Origin: Paramacrobiotus metropolitanus
Lineage: Eukaryota; Tardigrada; Eutardigrada; Parachela; Macrobiotidae
NCBI RefSeq assembly: GCF_019649055.1
Contig: NW_026570477.1
Span: 26,070-90,069, forward strand
Direction of reading: 5' to 3'
Length of the DNA: 64,000 nucleotides
Shown here: in pieces, positions 40,214 to 52,439 of the stretch
How the letters are laid out: every line of letters starts with the position of its first letter
How positions within the stretch are numbered: the stretch's first letter is position 1
Notes under the pieces: generated by a model
Seen by the model: the letters and a program-made list of their open reading frames with translations, nothing else
Told to the model about the DNA's origin: nothing
Database searches by the model: none
Translations under genes and position numbers: made by a program

Positions 40214-43200
40214 ATGGTAGATGTTCTGGGTTTAGCGGCCGTTATCGTTTTTTATCTGCTCATCCTGGGAGTGGGCATATGGGCGGGCCGGAAGAATAAA
40301 TCGCCCAGCGGACAAACGTCCAGTAACAGTGAGGATGTTATGTTAGCCGGGCGGAGTATCGGCATGTTCGTCGGCGTATTCACCATGATCGGTAACAGTG
40401 GAATTTATGCACAAACTCCAGCGATTATGCGAAAATTTTGTTGCAGCCACCTGGGTGGGCGGCGGTCTTATTAACGGGACAGCGGAGATTGTATTTCGTG
40501 GCGGTGAAGGCGGTGGGCTGGTGTGGTGTCAAGGACCGTTCGGATACGCCATTTCACTCTTAATCGGTATTTTATATACATATAAGCGCATGACCTTTTC
40601 GGCAGACCACATACATAAGAATATTTTAAAATTTTGCCACGGGATTCCGTAAGTTATACTTATAGGGGGAAAAAGCAGTTCAGCCGAACCAATTCACGGC
40701 ACTGCTGCCGTCACCCGGCTGGAGCGTGACGTTACGACAATACATATGGTTAAATCAGGCGCGGTACATAAGCGCCATGTTTAGCCACAACGTAAAACTC
40801 CAGCCGGCTGACGGCAGCAGTACAGGGAGTCGGTTCGGGTGGAATAATTTTGCCCCCTATATTGATGTATGCAGTTTGTGATTCAGTACATTATGTATAT
40901 TTGAGATAATCAGCCGGGAAGTTCTTCATTAAGCCGATGCGAGCCGAGGGCTACGTGACCATGCTGGATCCCTTCCAGCTGAAATTCGGTCGACGGATGG
41001 GCGCGCTGCTGTTCCTTCCGGCGTTGTTGGGTGATATTTTCTGGTCAGCGGCTATTCTTTCCGCTTTAGGTACAATATATGTTCGTTAATTAGCGATAAT
41101 CCTTCTACGTAATGTGACACGGTTAATTTCGCCTTGGAAGATTTCGAATTATGGTGAACCGTGACCATTGTTGCACATTAATTATCGTAGATTATTGATC
41201 CTAAATATTCCATCCGTCTAAAACAAATTCTGGCAACAAAACTATGTGGATATGTAATTATTACAACAGCATTAAACAAGTGAAGTATAGCAATGCATAC
41301 ACGTGGCCGTGCTACTAAAAAATTAATAACCTGCCGTAAATTTTAATATAATTTCATATCACAAGGTCAACAACCGGTGAAAGGATAGGATTTAACGGCT
41401 GTTGATTCAGGCTCAACATTAACGGTTATTGTCGGCCTGAACGATATCCTGTCTATCGTGCTGTCGGCCTGCATCGCCATCGTATACACCATGTTCGGCG
41501 GTCTGTACAGTGTGGCCTACACCGACGTCATCCAGCTCATCTGTATCTTTGTTGGTCTGGTACGTTCCTTGTCGTAACGCTTTCAGCACGGTACCTTATG
41601 CAATCCACAACGCTTTTAATTGTAATTGCAGTGGATCTGTGTGCCCTTTGCGTTGACCCATGAAAAGGTCATCCCCATCAGCTCCAGCAAGGCGCAGTGG
41701 CTGGGGACGCTGACCGGCCGGTATGCCGGCGTGTATATCGACACGTACATGGTGCTGCTGTTGGGCGGTATTCCTTGGCAGGTTGAGTACTGATGTAACT
41801 AAATAAGGAAAATTAGTGATAAACAGATAAGTAGCGGATAATATTAAGCAGGTAAATAATTAACTGGTTAAATCAATAATAATAAGGTAATAATGAGCTT
41901 TAGTCTTGTGCAGACGGGCTTGGCAAATTCCCTGTACGACACTTGCGCGGCTGATATTTCAGAGTCAGATTTAGAGATTTTACATAGGCGTAGGTAGTGG
42001 TACAAGCCTTTTGCGCTCCTACTGCGTTTTCTGGAGCCATTTTACCTGCTCACTTCATACCAAGATGTAGGAAATTAATTTCTCTACAATTTGGTATTCA
42101 AAGTGTCCAAGAAAGGCTGAGGCAAGCGTTTCAGGGAGAGCTTACCAAAACAATCCAAATCCCAAATCTCCTATTATATGGGCACCACCCTCGTTTGGCA
42201 GTACGATGCAGTAGAGCAAAACAAGACTATTTCCTTCAAACGCATTTTAAAATCGTTCCATAAGGTTAGACTTGACTCATTATATATCAGAATGTAGAGA
42301 AATTAATTCTCTACGTTCTGCTCTTTGTCTGACAGTCATAAACTCTTCGCAACGCGGTATAGCAAACGCAAAATTAACTCCGGCATTGAAGCCCATGCAA
42401 TTAATGACCCTGAAATATTCTGTGCACATGTGCACTGCAGTGCCCGCATGCACAAGTCTGAACTTCATTATTAACGAAATTAATGGATAGCTGCAAGTAA
42501 CTGATCAGTTCACCTGCTTAAATAGTAAGCAATTAATGAATTAATTATACACTATTTATTCTAGCAATCCGCCCGTGTGGTAGTAAATTTGCCGGTGCAT
42601 CTGCTTAAAATCCGCAACGCGTATATCATTTTTCACACGATGCATACTCGTATACAAAGTTGTTGAAATGTTTTTCCAGGAATTTTTCCAGCGGGTGTTG
42701 GCAGCCAAAACCACACGCAACGCCCAGATGCTGAGCTACGTGGGCACGGTGGGGTGTGCCGTGATGGCCATACCGTCCATTCTCATTGGCGCAGTGGCCC
42801 GTTCCGCCGGTACAGATTTAAGCACTTTCCTGGTATAAATACAGTTCCACGCAAAAGTTTCTGTAGCATTCTTCCAAACATTTTCCAAAATATTATGTCA
42901 CAGTATTTAAGCACTGACGTACCGACCACACCTACTGTACGCTTTAATTTATAATATTTAAAAAAAATAAATCATCTTCCTCAATTCAAATTTCGCTAAT
43001 TTAAAGCGTTTCTGATGCTTATCTGACTCACGAATGTTCTCAAAACGGCAACCAGCCACCGTTCTACGATCTGTTCCTCAGTTAAACAGAGATCCAGAAC
43101 GGTACATTTTGCCGGATCGTGCCATTTTGCCTTTACAAGCCTGTCGCGAGAAATTGAGTATATAATAAAGTTACAAGTAGAGCAAAATAAGCGATTAGAC

Positions 43201-45314
43201 TTATTGCCACTGCACTCTCGTATATTGGCGCAATTGGCAAATTTGCGCTGTATTTACTTATACTCAGTTTGTCGACAGGTTGTATACATACAGAAAATTA
43301 ATTATAAATCAATTTTGCCCTTTCATTCAACGATAAGTTGTATGATCCATGTGTTTCTTACTCCAGACTGGACCAATACGACGATCGGCCACAGCCCCGG
43401 CACCAACGGCTCCGACCACGAATTCCGCATGGTCCTCCCCTTAGTTCTGCAGAACTTCACGCCCACCGCCGTGGCCTTCATCGGGCTGGGCGCCGTCTCG
43501 GCCGCCGTGATGTCGTCGGCCGATTCGGCCATTCTAGCGGCCGGTACGCTGTTTGCGCGCAATATCTACAAATTCCTAATCAGAGAAAAGGTCAGCATAA
43601 ATCGCTTTTTTAATTAATTTTCCGTTGAAGGTCAGCGTTAATTATACAGGCTACTGAACGGGAAATCCTCATCGTCATGAAGTTGACCGTGGTGGCGGTG
43701 GGCGCGATGGCCACCGGTCTGGCCATCTGTATCCGCTCGGTGTACGGGCTGTGGTTCCTCTGCTCGGATCTGGTCTATGTCATCCTCTTCCCGCAGTTGG
43801 TGCTGGTGTTGTACTACCGGAATGCCAACACGTACGGATCGCTGGCTGGTTATGTCATCGGTAAATTTTTACCCCATTAATCTGCCTATTCATAATCATT
43901 TGATATGTAATTGTTTATGGGTAATTAACATAGTTTACTAGCTAAGCGGATTTTATTTAGTGGCTAGCGTTTTGTATTATGTTATCTAAGAAATGAAATG
44001 TTATCATGTTATCTAAAACATTTAATCACGATTTATAGCACTGTGACTTAACATGTGACCAGTATCAAAATATGCCAGCTGTGTAATTAGGTGAGTCACC
44101 TTCCCACAGAGCCGAAGTTCTAAGATTTGTCCTGTCTGCAATGAGCCCCTGTTTCACTGGTAATTAAAATTCAGAACTAATTAAAAAGTGTGTAAGAGGA
44201 GAATCCTCTTTACACACAGCAGCCGCCCATCCGCCGCCTACCTGGTTGGCTCAAGCTCAAGCACAAATATCTTGATCTTCGCCAACAGCGGCGATGGCAC
44301 AGTGGCTGTGCTACGTGGATCTCACTCGGTAGCCAGCGGTTCGATTCCGCTCCATCGCCATTTTTCGGAATTTCCTCAACAGACAGGATCTTCATCTGAC
44401 CGCCCTCCCTCGCTGAGATCATCACGGACAGCCGACTTATGGCTGCCTCTGTTATAAGTGCTACGTCAGAAAAAAGCTTATTTCAAAAAGGAGCTGCTGC
44501 ATCCATTCTCGATAATATTTCAGGGATCAGAAAAACTTAATGAAGCTTGGTTGTCATAAAAATGTATTTTAACTGAGTATGGATGTCGTAAACGAGGCTC
44601 ATAAAATATGAAAACAAATATTATAGTTTTCGGAGAAAACGAAGTTTAAATATGACAATCAGCTGATAACCTTTATCAAAATGTTAATACACTGTAGGCT
44701 TTATTACTTATTGTATCTCCTATTCCATATCCTCGTCTTTAACCCTAAGTAATCAATCATTTTTCAGCTTAATTTTTTAGCTACTTTGTATAATATAGCT
44801 TTTACATAGTCTTTTTTAGCTATATAGCTTTTATACATAGTAAGTCCGTGACCTTCTGTATAAGAATCCACTTATTATAGGCATGCTGCTGCGGCTGCTG
44901 GGCGGTGAACCAATCATCGGTCTACCTCCCATAATTCCCTATTTCAACCTCCTGGACAACGACGACACACAGCTCTTCCCGTTCCGCACCTTCGCGATGC
45001 TGGTCAGCCTCGCGACCATCGTCGCGACGAGCGAACTGACCCGCCACCTTTTTATCACCAAAGAACTACTGGACTTGAGATGGGACGTGTTTCACTGTTT
45101 CCATAAAGACGACGACCCGCCCGTCAAGGTGGCCACCATCCACTTCCGGAAACCGGAAGTCCCGTTGCCCGTCAACGGGGAGTCCATGTTTACTAAAAAA
45201 CGCCGACGCCCATCGCTGTCGAAACGCGGCAGTGATGCCGGGGAGAATTTCAGTGAGAAGGGCGTGGCGGGAGTGTATAATGCAGCTTTTGACGTATCAG
45301 AAACGACTTTGTAA
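40214..45314 (+). CDS. CHT1: high-affinity choline transporter (SLC5A7/CHT1-like), nine exons
   Basis: Sodium-coupled symporter that takes choline into cholinergic nerve endings for acetylcholine synthesis. It is a 13-TM protein of the SSS/SLC5 family. Exons: 40,214-40,391; 40,447-40,566; 40,914-41,069; 41,411-41,559; 41,632-41,781; 42,680-42,809; 43,367-43,590; 43,650-43,860; 44,881-45,314. All introns are GT-AG (55 bp to 1.0 kb), every junction keeps frame, and the product is 583 aa, the usual size for CHT1. Diagnostic segments in order: [16 protein letters not shown] (TM1), [104 protein letters not shown] and [10 protein letters not shown]. The C-terminal tail is cytosolic and basic ([13 protein letters not shown]). 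It lacks the vertebrate dileucine region in recognisable form. Convergent with the JKAMP gene. Confidence 0.95.
40661..40862. mobile_element. 202-bp MITE in choline transporter intron 2
   Basis: Starts TATAGGGGG and ends CCCCCTATA. Inside, ACTGCTGCCGTCACCCGGCT and its inverted partner AGCCGGCTGACGGCAGCAGT make arms of about 75 bp with mismatches. TA flanks fit a TA target. It accounts for most of the 347-bp intron and leaves both splice sites untouched. Confidence 0.75.
44290..44360 (+). tRNA. tRNA-like sequence in a choline transporter intron
   Basis: GGCGATGG pairs perfectly with CCATCGCC (8 bp). An A-box-like TGGCACAGTGG and a B-box GGTTCGATTCC are present. The T-arm AGCGG/CCGCT is perfect. 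GCTAC/GTAGC would close a 14-nt loop in place of the 7-nt anticodon loop. It shares the CTACGYGGATCT core and enlarged loop with 18,495-18,567. The 100 bp downstream are not repetitive within this window, so a SINE body cannot be shown. Could be a SINE head, a tRNA pseudogene, or an unusual Pol III gene. Confidence 0.5.
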
Positions 45315-46142
45315 TTTTAATCCTTCCAACACCGGGGAACGCAATGGCTGTACAGCATTTGTTGCACAGCCACTTTTTCAGTTTTTTCTCTACGAATTTA
45401 CAAATGTCTCCGGTTCAGAAATTACATTTTCTCCAAGTTTCTCTCTAATCTTTACAAATGCGTATTTTCATAATATTTCTAACGACCTTGAATTGTGTAA
45501 ATAAAAAATAACAAATGCCAGAAACTTTGTTGCGCTGACGTGTTTCTGATTTTTAACATACGTACACATTTTGACTTTTTTCCGATTATATACAATTTAG
45601 ATTTCCAAAAAACTGCCTGGTTATTATAAAACGAACTTTGAATCCTAGCAAAAATTTATAGAACCAAAGAATGCCAATTAATTTTATTTGGTGCACAAAA
45701 AAGTATTTTGTATCATGTTTTCATTTTTATCTAGGAATTTGCAAAATTTTCGGATTATAAAAATTATTTTGCCAAATAACCTGTTTGATCTTTATAAAAC
45801 GCACAGTTTGTATTTTATCGAGCTTAAAATTCCTAACCCAAAAAAGTAATAAAAAATGCCGGTAAAAAATTGAGTTTATTATTTTCGATTAATCCCATAT
45901 TTTTTTCTTCCAACAGAAATCACACCCGTGTAAACTAATACAAAAGCAGCAAAAAAATAATTAAAAAAATCAATCACAACATAAACAGTATCCCCCGATA
46001 TCACTGTGGTGTACGGTGTACCCACGCTGCTAACCCGTGCAGAAAATCCCATGAGATCGTCGCAATTCAGAGGCCAAACCAAAACACATCAACAAAAAAA
46101 TGCAAATTCCACACACTCAACGAAAAAATTAAAAAATTTGTC
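45315..46142. other. spacer between convergent genes, with poly(A) signals
   Basis: AT-rich. AATAAA at about 45,500-45,505 lies 185 bp after the transporter stop. TTTATT at 45,875-45,880 gives AATAAA on the minus strand about 265 bp past the JKAMP stop. Both are reasonable poly(A) signals. Nothing else is seen. Confidence 0.5.
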
Positions 46143-49100
46143 CTACTCAAAGTGATCGTAATATTTCTTCGGATCCGTCAAGCGGAAGGTGACCAGGTAG
46201 ATGATGAGCGGTGCCAGGACGCTGGGGGCGATTTTCAGAATATCCACGACGGAGTCCTTGTAATAAATGGCCAACACACCGAATCCCAATAAAATCCAGT
46301 GCGCCACAACGACGATGACGCTGTGGATGGAGGAGAAGAGGCCCTTGAGGATCTCCCATAATGTCTATACGGAAAAATTGGAAAATGCAAATTTTACTTG
46401 TCAAAATTTCTGGATTTAAATTATTTAATAAAATCCACATGTCGACTATTGAATAAGTGCAAGAGTAAATTATTTACTATATTTATTTGTTAATCGCAAT
46501 TAAAAATAAATTCAGCCGTTTAGTTTCGCCAGTTTAAACTGGCTATACGAAACAAAAAAATCCAATCTTTTTAAAAAGCCAAGTTTATTTATACGACAGC
46601 ATAAATTTTTCAGCATTTCAGCAGTGCTTTCCCTAAATAACGGTCGAATACAGGCAAATCCCGGCGTACCAACTGTTAATTCAAAAGTGCATACATTCTG
46701 GTTTTTTAATTTACTCCACTGCAGCCATGAATAAAAAAAGGAATTTTTAGTTAGTTGATCGCAGAAAAAAATCATTTTTAACTAGCGTTTAGTATCCTCT
46801 ATAACCCTAGTCAATTACACATAACCATTGAAAACACACACAGCCACTGCACTACGATCTTGCCTTACTCCTATAGATTTCACACATCCATAGAAGTAAA
46901 AATCAGCTTGCTGGTGTTTTAACTCCATTATTTTGCCGCAGAAAATGCTAATAAAATATTCAATATGCAAAAAATGCAAAAACAATCATTTCTACAATAA
47001 TAATTCATTTATTATATCTAAAAATTTATAAGACATTTATTTTATACAGTATACACCGCTGCTGAAACGCCGACGATTTCCTGCAGGCGGATTTCTTTCT
47101 AATCCGATTTATCATTGTACGACGTACCTGCTTTTTGATGAGGGAGCAGTGCATGGCCGATGTCACGGACGCCGCGATGATCGTCACGTAGGGAAAAATG
47201 AAATCTGCACAACAACATTCCACAACCAGAGGTCAATAAGCAATAAACACTTCAGAAATTACGATGTTAAATTAATAAAATGTAACCCACACCTATAATC
47301 AATACTTATAATTCACACGTTTAAGAATCATGTAAACATTTATAAATTTAAAAAATTATTTACAGATACTTTAACAAATCAGCAACAATTTACGCATTGA
47401 TTAACTGCAGTAAATATATATATTTACATTATAAACAGCGTAATAATCATATGTTAACGTAGTTGCTAAATATACAAATTTATATTAAATACGAAATATT
47501 ATGCTACATAATTAACCATAAATTAATTGTAATGAACACTAACCAGCACTACTGAAATTTCTTTTTATTTTTCTAATAATAATTATCATTATTACGCTAA
47601 AATTTACTGTTATTCCAATTAATACTATTACTAATAATCATTATTAATTAAAGTAGTCAATGTACATAATTCACGCGTACACAAAATTACGTACATAGCA
47701 GTCCAGCGCAGCCGGCGTGGACCGCCAACAGAACCGGATACTGGTATAATCCCCCTAACAGGGCGTTCCGCGCCATGCCGTTCCATGACCATTTGGCCGA
47801 TACACCGCGACATATCAGCATCAGCAGCAGAGAGAGAAAATAGTACACAAACACCACGGAATATCTGCAACAAACCGCCCACGGTCAGCGGACGCGATTT
47901 CTTTAAGACATTGTCAATTTCAGGCAAAGGAAACATCAGTTTAATCCACCCACGATCAAATTCCTTACATTCTACACATTTACAGGCGTTTTGCGTAAAA
48001 TAAATCAAGCCGTAAAATTAGCGGTGTAAGTGTACTCTAGAAACCACCAAAAATTGTTGTGCAAATTCTCAACAAAATTCTGAAAATTCCATTTGTACAT
48101 GGAAGATTTGAACAGAAAGCCGCCCGGCATACGCCACCGTACTACGATACACCGACAACAACATACGACGTGAAAATGGTTAATTTTGCTTCCACAACGT
48201 CAAGCGTTACGAATTACGAACTGTCTGTTCGTTAACGTGCAATTTACAGTCCAAACTGAAGACCAAAAACAAAAAATATTGCGACGGCTATAATTCATAA
48301 GAAAATTTACTGAGGGCTTCAGAATAAAATTTTAAAAAAATCTTGTTAACATAAAATAAATTACTGTAACCAAATAGAATACAATATCATAACAGAAAAA
48401 ATGATTATTCTATTAAGACCTCATATAAATAATGCATTAACTGTGTAGAAATGACCGTAAATACGTACAAGGGATAGACGACCTCCTGTGAGCAGTTGAG
48501 GGTGTGGATATAATCCGGTTTGGGATTGTGGAAGACGCTGTACCAGTCCGCCAGCCGGTCCGCGCCGCAAAATCGCATCTGTCACCGTAACACACATGAT
48601 GGCCAAATAATTATATAAATATTGTACGAAGAATGCTGCCAACGTAAAACAGCTGCTCAAATCGAACCACCGCCAATACGAATCAAAAAGACACCGGTAA
48701 GAATAAAAAACACAAGCAGGGAAATTCATATCAATCGATTTTCGTCAGGTTGTAGATACTGTCAAGTAATTTGTTTTAATTGGAACCTTGTTTCTTTTCT
48801 TTACTTTACTTCGTCATAAAATAAATTTTCACTATATGACGAATGTATATGCATAAAGACATCCTTTACAAAGAAATCAACCAGTGTTTGTTACAAGAAT
48901 GCTAATATTGTAATAATTAACTTTTTATTTGCACATTATACGTTGTAAACTATAATTAAGCATTAAAGAATTAATTAAGAACTTCACAAGGAAGAAAACC
49001 AGTAGACTTAACGGGATTATTATAAAACCTATAATAAAATTTAAATTAATCAAACCAGAATTACTAGGACATGATTATTATTATTTTTATTATTATTATT

Positions 49101-50476
49101 ATTATCGTACTACAGTAGCCAAACTCCATTACGGAGACTTATTACCCTCAGGTGAAAACCGTTGGGCAAACCAGGCTATTGGAAAATTTTTTTTTGTTTA
49201 TTTTGAAAATTTTATACTTTTTTTGGTTTGATTTTATGAGATAAAAGTTACTGAGATAAAAGATGAGATAAAAGTTATGAGATAAAAGTTTTATGAGATA
49301 ATTAAACAACAGGCATGAGCGCCATGGTTGGCAACAGTTGGCACTGTGTACGCACCCGAAACTGATCATCCTTCCGGAAAAACGCCATAGTTATCACCGC
49401 TGATGCGGCGGCCTCCAGCAGCGCCGACAGCTGCAGTATCACATAGCTCTTCCTACCAAAAGAATTGTTATTTTAAAAAATTCCGGTTTATGAGAAACAT
49501 AAATGGCAATGTAATAGTCATGGATTGAATAAGCTAAAAATCATTTCAATTAAATTATCCCGATTAATATCAGTTTAGTCTGCATGACAAGGGCAACCAA
49601 AGGTCGAAAACTGTGCCACTTCACTACGCTTCCCGGACGCTGTTCTACATCGGCCAAACATTAGGGGATGTCTAAAAAAACATTACACCGGGCGAATAAA
49701 AATCGCTATATTGAAGTAGCGAAACTTTCCGCCACTGACTGATGAATCACAATGTGTATTATCGTGAAATAAATTTCCTAACATGAATCATTTTTAAATT
49801 ATGCAGTAGGGGGGGTGGGGGGGAATTTTATTTTTTTTTATTGCAAAAATAAATGAATTTTATTTTTGCAATAAACATCCCTTTGGTCTGGTTGTGACTG
49901 TGCGTTTACCTTCGCCATTTGCGGAAGATCATATCGATGACGGTGAGGTGGAAGATGAGGGGCAGGGCGGCCATAAAGGCCAGATACATCCAGGCGTAGG
50001 GGGTCAGGAAGTCCTGGCAGGGCTCACACAGGGAATTCTTCTGGCTGGCGCGGGTACCGCGCGGACAAGCCTATCGACACACGGACATCACCATATACAA
50101 CGTTCAAAGACCCTAGCACCATAGTTAACCAGAGGATCCCAGCAGTAATTCCCCGCGTTTGCAAATTCTGTTACATATCTCTGTCGACAGGCCAACCGCC
50201 CCACGTTCCAGAAGACAGTCGCCTTGTCGACATTGCAACCGCACGCGTCAACGGTGCTGCCAGTCTGAACGGAGAAATTTGGTTGCAGATCCAGCAACCC
50301 CCCACCCCCTTCCCAGTACCTACCATGCACTCGGAGAGGAGATTGTCGGGGGTAGCTATTCTCCCGCAGTATCCTGGACACAAGGTCAGTGTGCCGAGAT
50401 ACTGCAGCTGGACGAATTTCCTCTCCACGGTCGACGTCAGGTTGTGGTGGTTCATTGTGGGGTGTAGTGGATCCAT
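46143..50476 (-). CDS. JKAMP: JNK1/MAPK8-associated membrane protein homologue, seven exons
   Basis: Multi-pass ER membrane protein. In mammals it binds JNK1 and links ubiquitin ligases and the proteasome to ER-associated degradation. Exons on the minus strand: 50,476-50,324; 50,070-49,910; 49,452-49,356; 48,578-48,469; 47,864-47,695; 47,204-47,128; 46,364-46,143. All have GT-AG borders, every junction is in frame, and the product is 329 aa, close to the mammalian length. Landmarks: CPGYCGR and ACPRGTRASQKNSLCEPCQD (the N-terminal cysteine-rich lumenal part), YAWMYLAFMAALPLIFH (TM1), DWYSVFHNPKPDYIHTLNCS followed by QEVVYPLYSVVFVYYF, YFIFPYVTIIAASVTSAMH, VVAHWILLGFGVLAIY, and the C-terminus VTFRLTDPKKYYDHFE. 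Two ATGs lie near the start (50,476 and 50,455); the upstream one is chosen, but either fits. Confidence 0.93.
49235..49305. repeat. short tandem repeat in JKAMP intron
   Basis: Four to five units of about 15-17 bp built on TGAGATAAAAGTTA lie in the intron between exons 3 and 4, just past the donor. No functional reading. Confidence 0.7.
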
Positions 50477-52430
50477 CGTCTGATCATGGAGAGCGTGGTT
50501 GATGTCTGGCCGACTGACTGCTCGCTTAACCCGAAGCGATGGATGTCGACAGATGATCGTACAAAACACGGAGGATTAGTCACTCCGTGTGCGCCATCAT
50601 TGGACACGCGATTATGATGAATTTGGTGTGCAAAGAGGGAATTGACGGTGGAGCTCGTAGATGGGGATCGATGCAGGCAGTGTATATGGGCAGGATCTGC
50701 TATCAGCTTGTCATTCAAACAAGGAGGATTATTCCGGAAAAAATAATGGAGAACTTTGGAGTGGTACTATAGATGATTTTTAAAATGTTCTTTAGTGTAC
50801 ATTCTAAAACGAATGAATGGAAAAACAATAATACATGTGGAGCAAAGAAGGAAAAGTGGAAAACAGTAAACTGGAAAATCGAAATGCAAGAAAGTCGTAT
50901 TGGCGATCTGTTCTTCCGCCATCGGAGGGTAGTCAAAGGGTTCGAATCCGTTTCCGCCCGCTTTGTCACGATTTCATCGTCAGTTGACTTTCTGTTGACT
51001 TCCGCCCCACTTCCTGCCATATTGTCACTCACCACTTTCTAATTCTAAGCAGATTCATTACCACCTACCAGAGTACAGATACGATTCGGAAATTAACTAG
51101 GTACATTTAATTTGATTTAAAAATAATTTGTATAGCAAGTAGTACTCGTAAAACAGAGTAGCGCAATTAAACTAATCATGCGATAACGTTACTTACTTTT
51201 ACTCTGCCAGCGTACCCGGCCTTGTGACTTTTCACTTTATCATAATTACACAATTACTATTATTATATTAATTAATATTATACAGCATTATTGTACAGTT
51301 CTTGGTACGTGCTGTGCTGTAGTAACAACACAGCGCTATACTTCTGTACTAACTTATTACACCAATGTACAGCCCAAGAGCTAAAGACGTACGTATAAAA
51401 GGTAAAATTGTACGAGTAAAATGGCGCACGTCAAGTACTTATTGTGTTGTAGCCGAGTCGTGTCTCTATTCCCTGTATGCGCTTTGCATGGATCTTGTTT
51501 CCGGACGGGCTTGTACGTTGAACAGTTTGTGTTTGTCACAAGTATGTGACAATATTAATTTAATGTACAGTACACTGTAACAGGCAAGCGCGAGGAGATC
51601 ACGAGTGTGCTTTATTGACAAATAAAGGGAACAATGCTGCGTAATAGCAGGGAAAGCAAAACAAAGCACTGATGGCTAAGCAAGCAAGTGAATGCTAGAA
51701 AAGCTCTTGAGCGTTCGTCAAGGCGTGAAAGAAGCAACTGGCGGCAAGCACGTGCTGTGTGCCATCAGCTGTGTGATGATGCGCAGACTGGACTCAATCC
51801 AACGCGAGCGTACGCTGAGTCATACAGCGAGAGAGGGACGAGAGAGCAAGTATGCTCAGTGTGTGCGCCGCATATATCCGCTTCAGCGGATATGAGTGCA
51901 GTGCAGCAGCACACGTACGTACAGCGAGAGAGGCGATATGGCAAGCATGAGTGCAGTACGTCCATGGTGGGCCGTATGCACCAGGCGCAGTCATGTGCCT
52001 CTGACATGCCTCTGGGCGGGAATCCGAGCTCCTGCGAAGGATGCTCCGACTCAGTACCGCACCAGTACCGCACAACTCTCCAGTCGGACCCAATGTGGGG
52101 TCGCTGGTACGCGTCCTCTGGCAGTGGGAGTCCGGTGTCTGGTCGACCGTCCCTTCTTCACTTCCGAACCCATGAGTGGAAACCACTCACGGCCGAAAAA
52201 TCCGGAAGCCGCTCGGGCGTTTCGTTGGACCGGTGTTGCTTCTGTTGGCTGGCTTCTTGCTTCTGTTGGCAACGGAGAACAATGTGAAAGAAAAGTGTAA
52301 TGAAAGTTGTATACAGCGCGAAAGAAAGTATGAAATAAAGTTTAATCACAATTCCAGTGAGCAAAGGGGTTACAAAACAGATCTGTCAAAGAGATCGAAC
52401 TAGAAAAAATACAATTCCGTTTGTTAGGAA
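50477..52430. other. upstream region of JKAMP; no gene recognised
   Basis: The first part is presumably the promoter and 5' UTR of JKAMP. From about 51,540 the DNA becomes GC-richer and opens a 199-codon plus-strand frame (51,688-52,287). It has no domain and overlaps equally open minus-strand frames. Imperfect repeats of TACGTACAGCGAGAGAGG and AGCGAGAGAGGGACGAG occur near 51,830 and 51,920. The boundary to the GTCGG-rich block lies at about 52,440. Confidence 0.35.
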
Positions 52431-52439
52431 AAATGCTAA

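Noticed and set aside
42810-42840. Alternative donor CTG|GTATAA for choline transporter exon 6
   Set aside because: It would break the frame into exon 7, while GCCG|GTACAG keeps it and matches the family alignment.
44188-44457. 89-codon ORF in choline transporter intron 8 as an exon
   Set aside because: It overlaps the tRNA-like sequence, and the exon 8-exon 9 junction already closes in frame without it.
51688-52287. 199-codon plus-strand ORF as a gene
   Set aside because: Several equally long frames overlap on the other strand, the composition is biased, and no domain or homologue pattern is evident.
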